Shown here piece after piece: positions 12,031 to 12,508 of a DNA stretch of 12,508 nt. The notes beneath the pieces are model-generated. The model was not told where the DNA came from. It did no database searches and saw nothing but the letters and a program-made list of their open reading frames with translations. The stretch is from Pseudocoprococcus catus (GTDB taxonomy: Bacteria; Bacillota; Clostridia; Lachnospirales; Lachnospiraceae): positions 2,132,230 to 2,144,737 of the forward strand of contig NZ_LR698973.1 in assembly GCF_902381825.1 (NCBI RefSeq), written 5' to 3'. The stretch's first letter is position 1. Each line of letters starts with the position of its first letter. Both the position numbers and the translations under genes were made by a program.

Positions 12031-12508
12031 ATGAAAATCAATGACTTGAGAGAAAAAGAAGAATCCGTTATCAGATGTCTCATTACAGACATTACGGAAA
12101 AAACAGATAAGTACGGAAATGCTTATTGTACGCTTACATTTACAGACGGTGACAGTCAGGCTTCTGGAAATCTTTTCCGCGTAAGAAAAGATCAGATCTA
12201 TGATCGTTATAATGAACACGTCGCAGACATCACAATGATGTATGACGGAAAATTTTATAATCTCAAAAAAATCTGCTACGTTGAAGACGCAAAGATTTCT
12301 GACTTTGTCATCAGTGCACCAAGGGATCCGGAAGAAATGTATAACTTTATTCTGGATCGTCTCAAAAAAGCAGCTGAAGATTTCCATGCAGCGCAGATTG
12401 GAATCAAACTGTACGAGGACAACAAGGATCGGTTAATCTACTGGTCCGCTGCTAAATCCGTCCACCATAACATCCGTGCCGGTTTATTGTGGCATACATA
12501 TCGTATGG
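12031..12508 (+). CDS. YhaM-like OB-fold/HD-domain nuclease (5' part; runs off the window)
   Basis: The frame is open to the last base (159 residues seen). MKINDLREKEESVIRCLITD begins an OB-fold of about 85 residues (TEKTDKYGNAYCTLTFTDG), then a linker, DFVISAPRDPEEMYNFILDR, and the start of an HD domain: AAKSVHHNIRAGLLWHTYRM, which matches the first metal-binding region of YhaM-type 3'-5' exoribonucleases (AAK--HH---GGL--HT--M). YhaM proteins are about 310 residues, so roughly half is missing. Here the usual GG before L is AG. The family degrades RNA or single-stranded DNA from the 3' end with a divalent metal in the cytoplasm. The start follows AGGAGG and leader copy C. A housekeeping-like nuclease with an element-type leader suggests an element-borne paralogue. 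Confidence 0.8.
   Translation, partial: MKINDLREKEESVIRCLITDITEKTDKYGNAYCTLTFTDGDSQASGNLFRVRKDQIYDRYNEHVADITMMYDGKFYNLKKICYVEDAKISDFVISAPRDPEEMYNFILDRLKKAAEDFHAAQIGIKLYEDNKDRLIYWSAAKSVHHNIRAGLLWHTYRM

Noticed and set aside
1..12508. tRNA, rRNA, integrase, relaxase or cas genes
   Set aside because: No cloverleaf, rRNA-like stretch or motif of these families was seen in any frame.

Overview
The window looks like an accessory or mobile segment of a low-GC Gram-positive bacterium (Firmicutes; an anaerobic gut lineage is my inference). Most genes have strong AGGAGG-type ribosome binding sites, many intergenic spaces end in Rho-independent hairpins, and two recognisable products are typical of Firmicutes: a YkuD-type L,D-transpeptidase and a YhaM-like OB-fold/HD nuclease. 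Several unrecognised genes resemble, from memory, hypothetical proteins of clostridial conjugative elements. No cas, integrase, relaxase, replication or phage structural gene is visible, so the type of element cannot be fixed.

Left end (1-1320): a relic of an IS200/IS605-family right end on the minus strand, with a folded omega-RNA-like segment ending in TCAA but no intact tnpB; then a broken reading frame (420-631), and a cluster of very small minus-strand ORFs including a convincing two-helix 51-residue membrane protein (668-823).

Middle (1329-7508): mostly single-gene units separated by terminators: a 378-residue protein built from two copies of one domain, a 147-residue unknown, a divergently oriented L,D-transpeptidase, a 173-residue element-type hypothetical, a 416-residue protein that is also an internal duplication, and a 163-residue protein. 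Four of the genes and one small ORF share a conserved upstream block (CATATTTGA-N2-TGTAAC, a T/A-rich run, then ACAGGAGG), which suggests one common promoter/leader.

Right part (7603-12508): a minus-strand operon-like run. The 321-residue gene overlaps by ATGA the next gene, which is a pseudogene with an internal stop and a frameshift. Upstream of it is a short CRISPR-like array (8971-9180): four 28-nt repeats, 31-35-nt spacers, with the two repeats next to a putative leader identical and the distal two degenerate. The same putative leader plus one repeat is found alone at 2634-2727, and another repeat-like copy is embedded in the 3' end of the 321-residue gene. Next come a 783-residue membrane-anchored surface protein with an acidic N-terminus and Ig-like repeats, a small lipoprotein before it, and, diverging, the start of the YhaM-like gene that runs off the window.

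The most interesting candidates are the cas-less CRISPR-like array with its solitary leader copy, and the shared promoter/leader block in front of otherwise unrelated genes.
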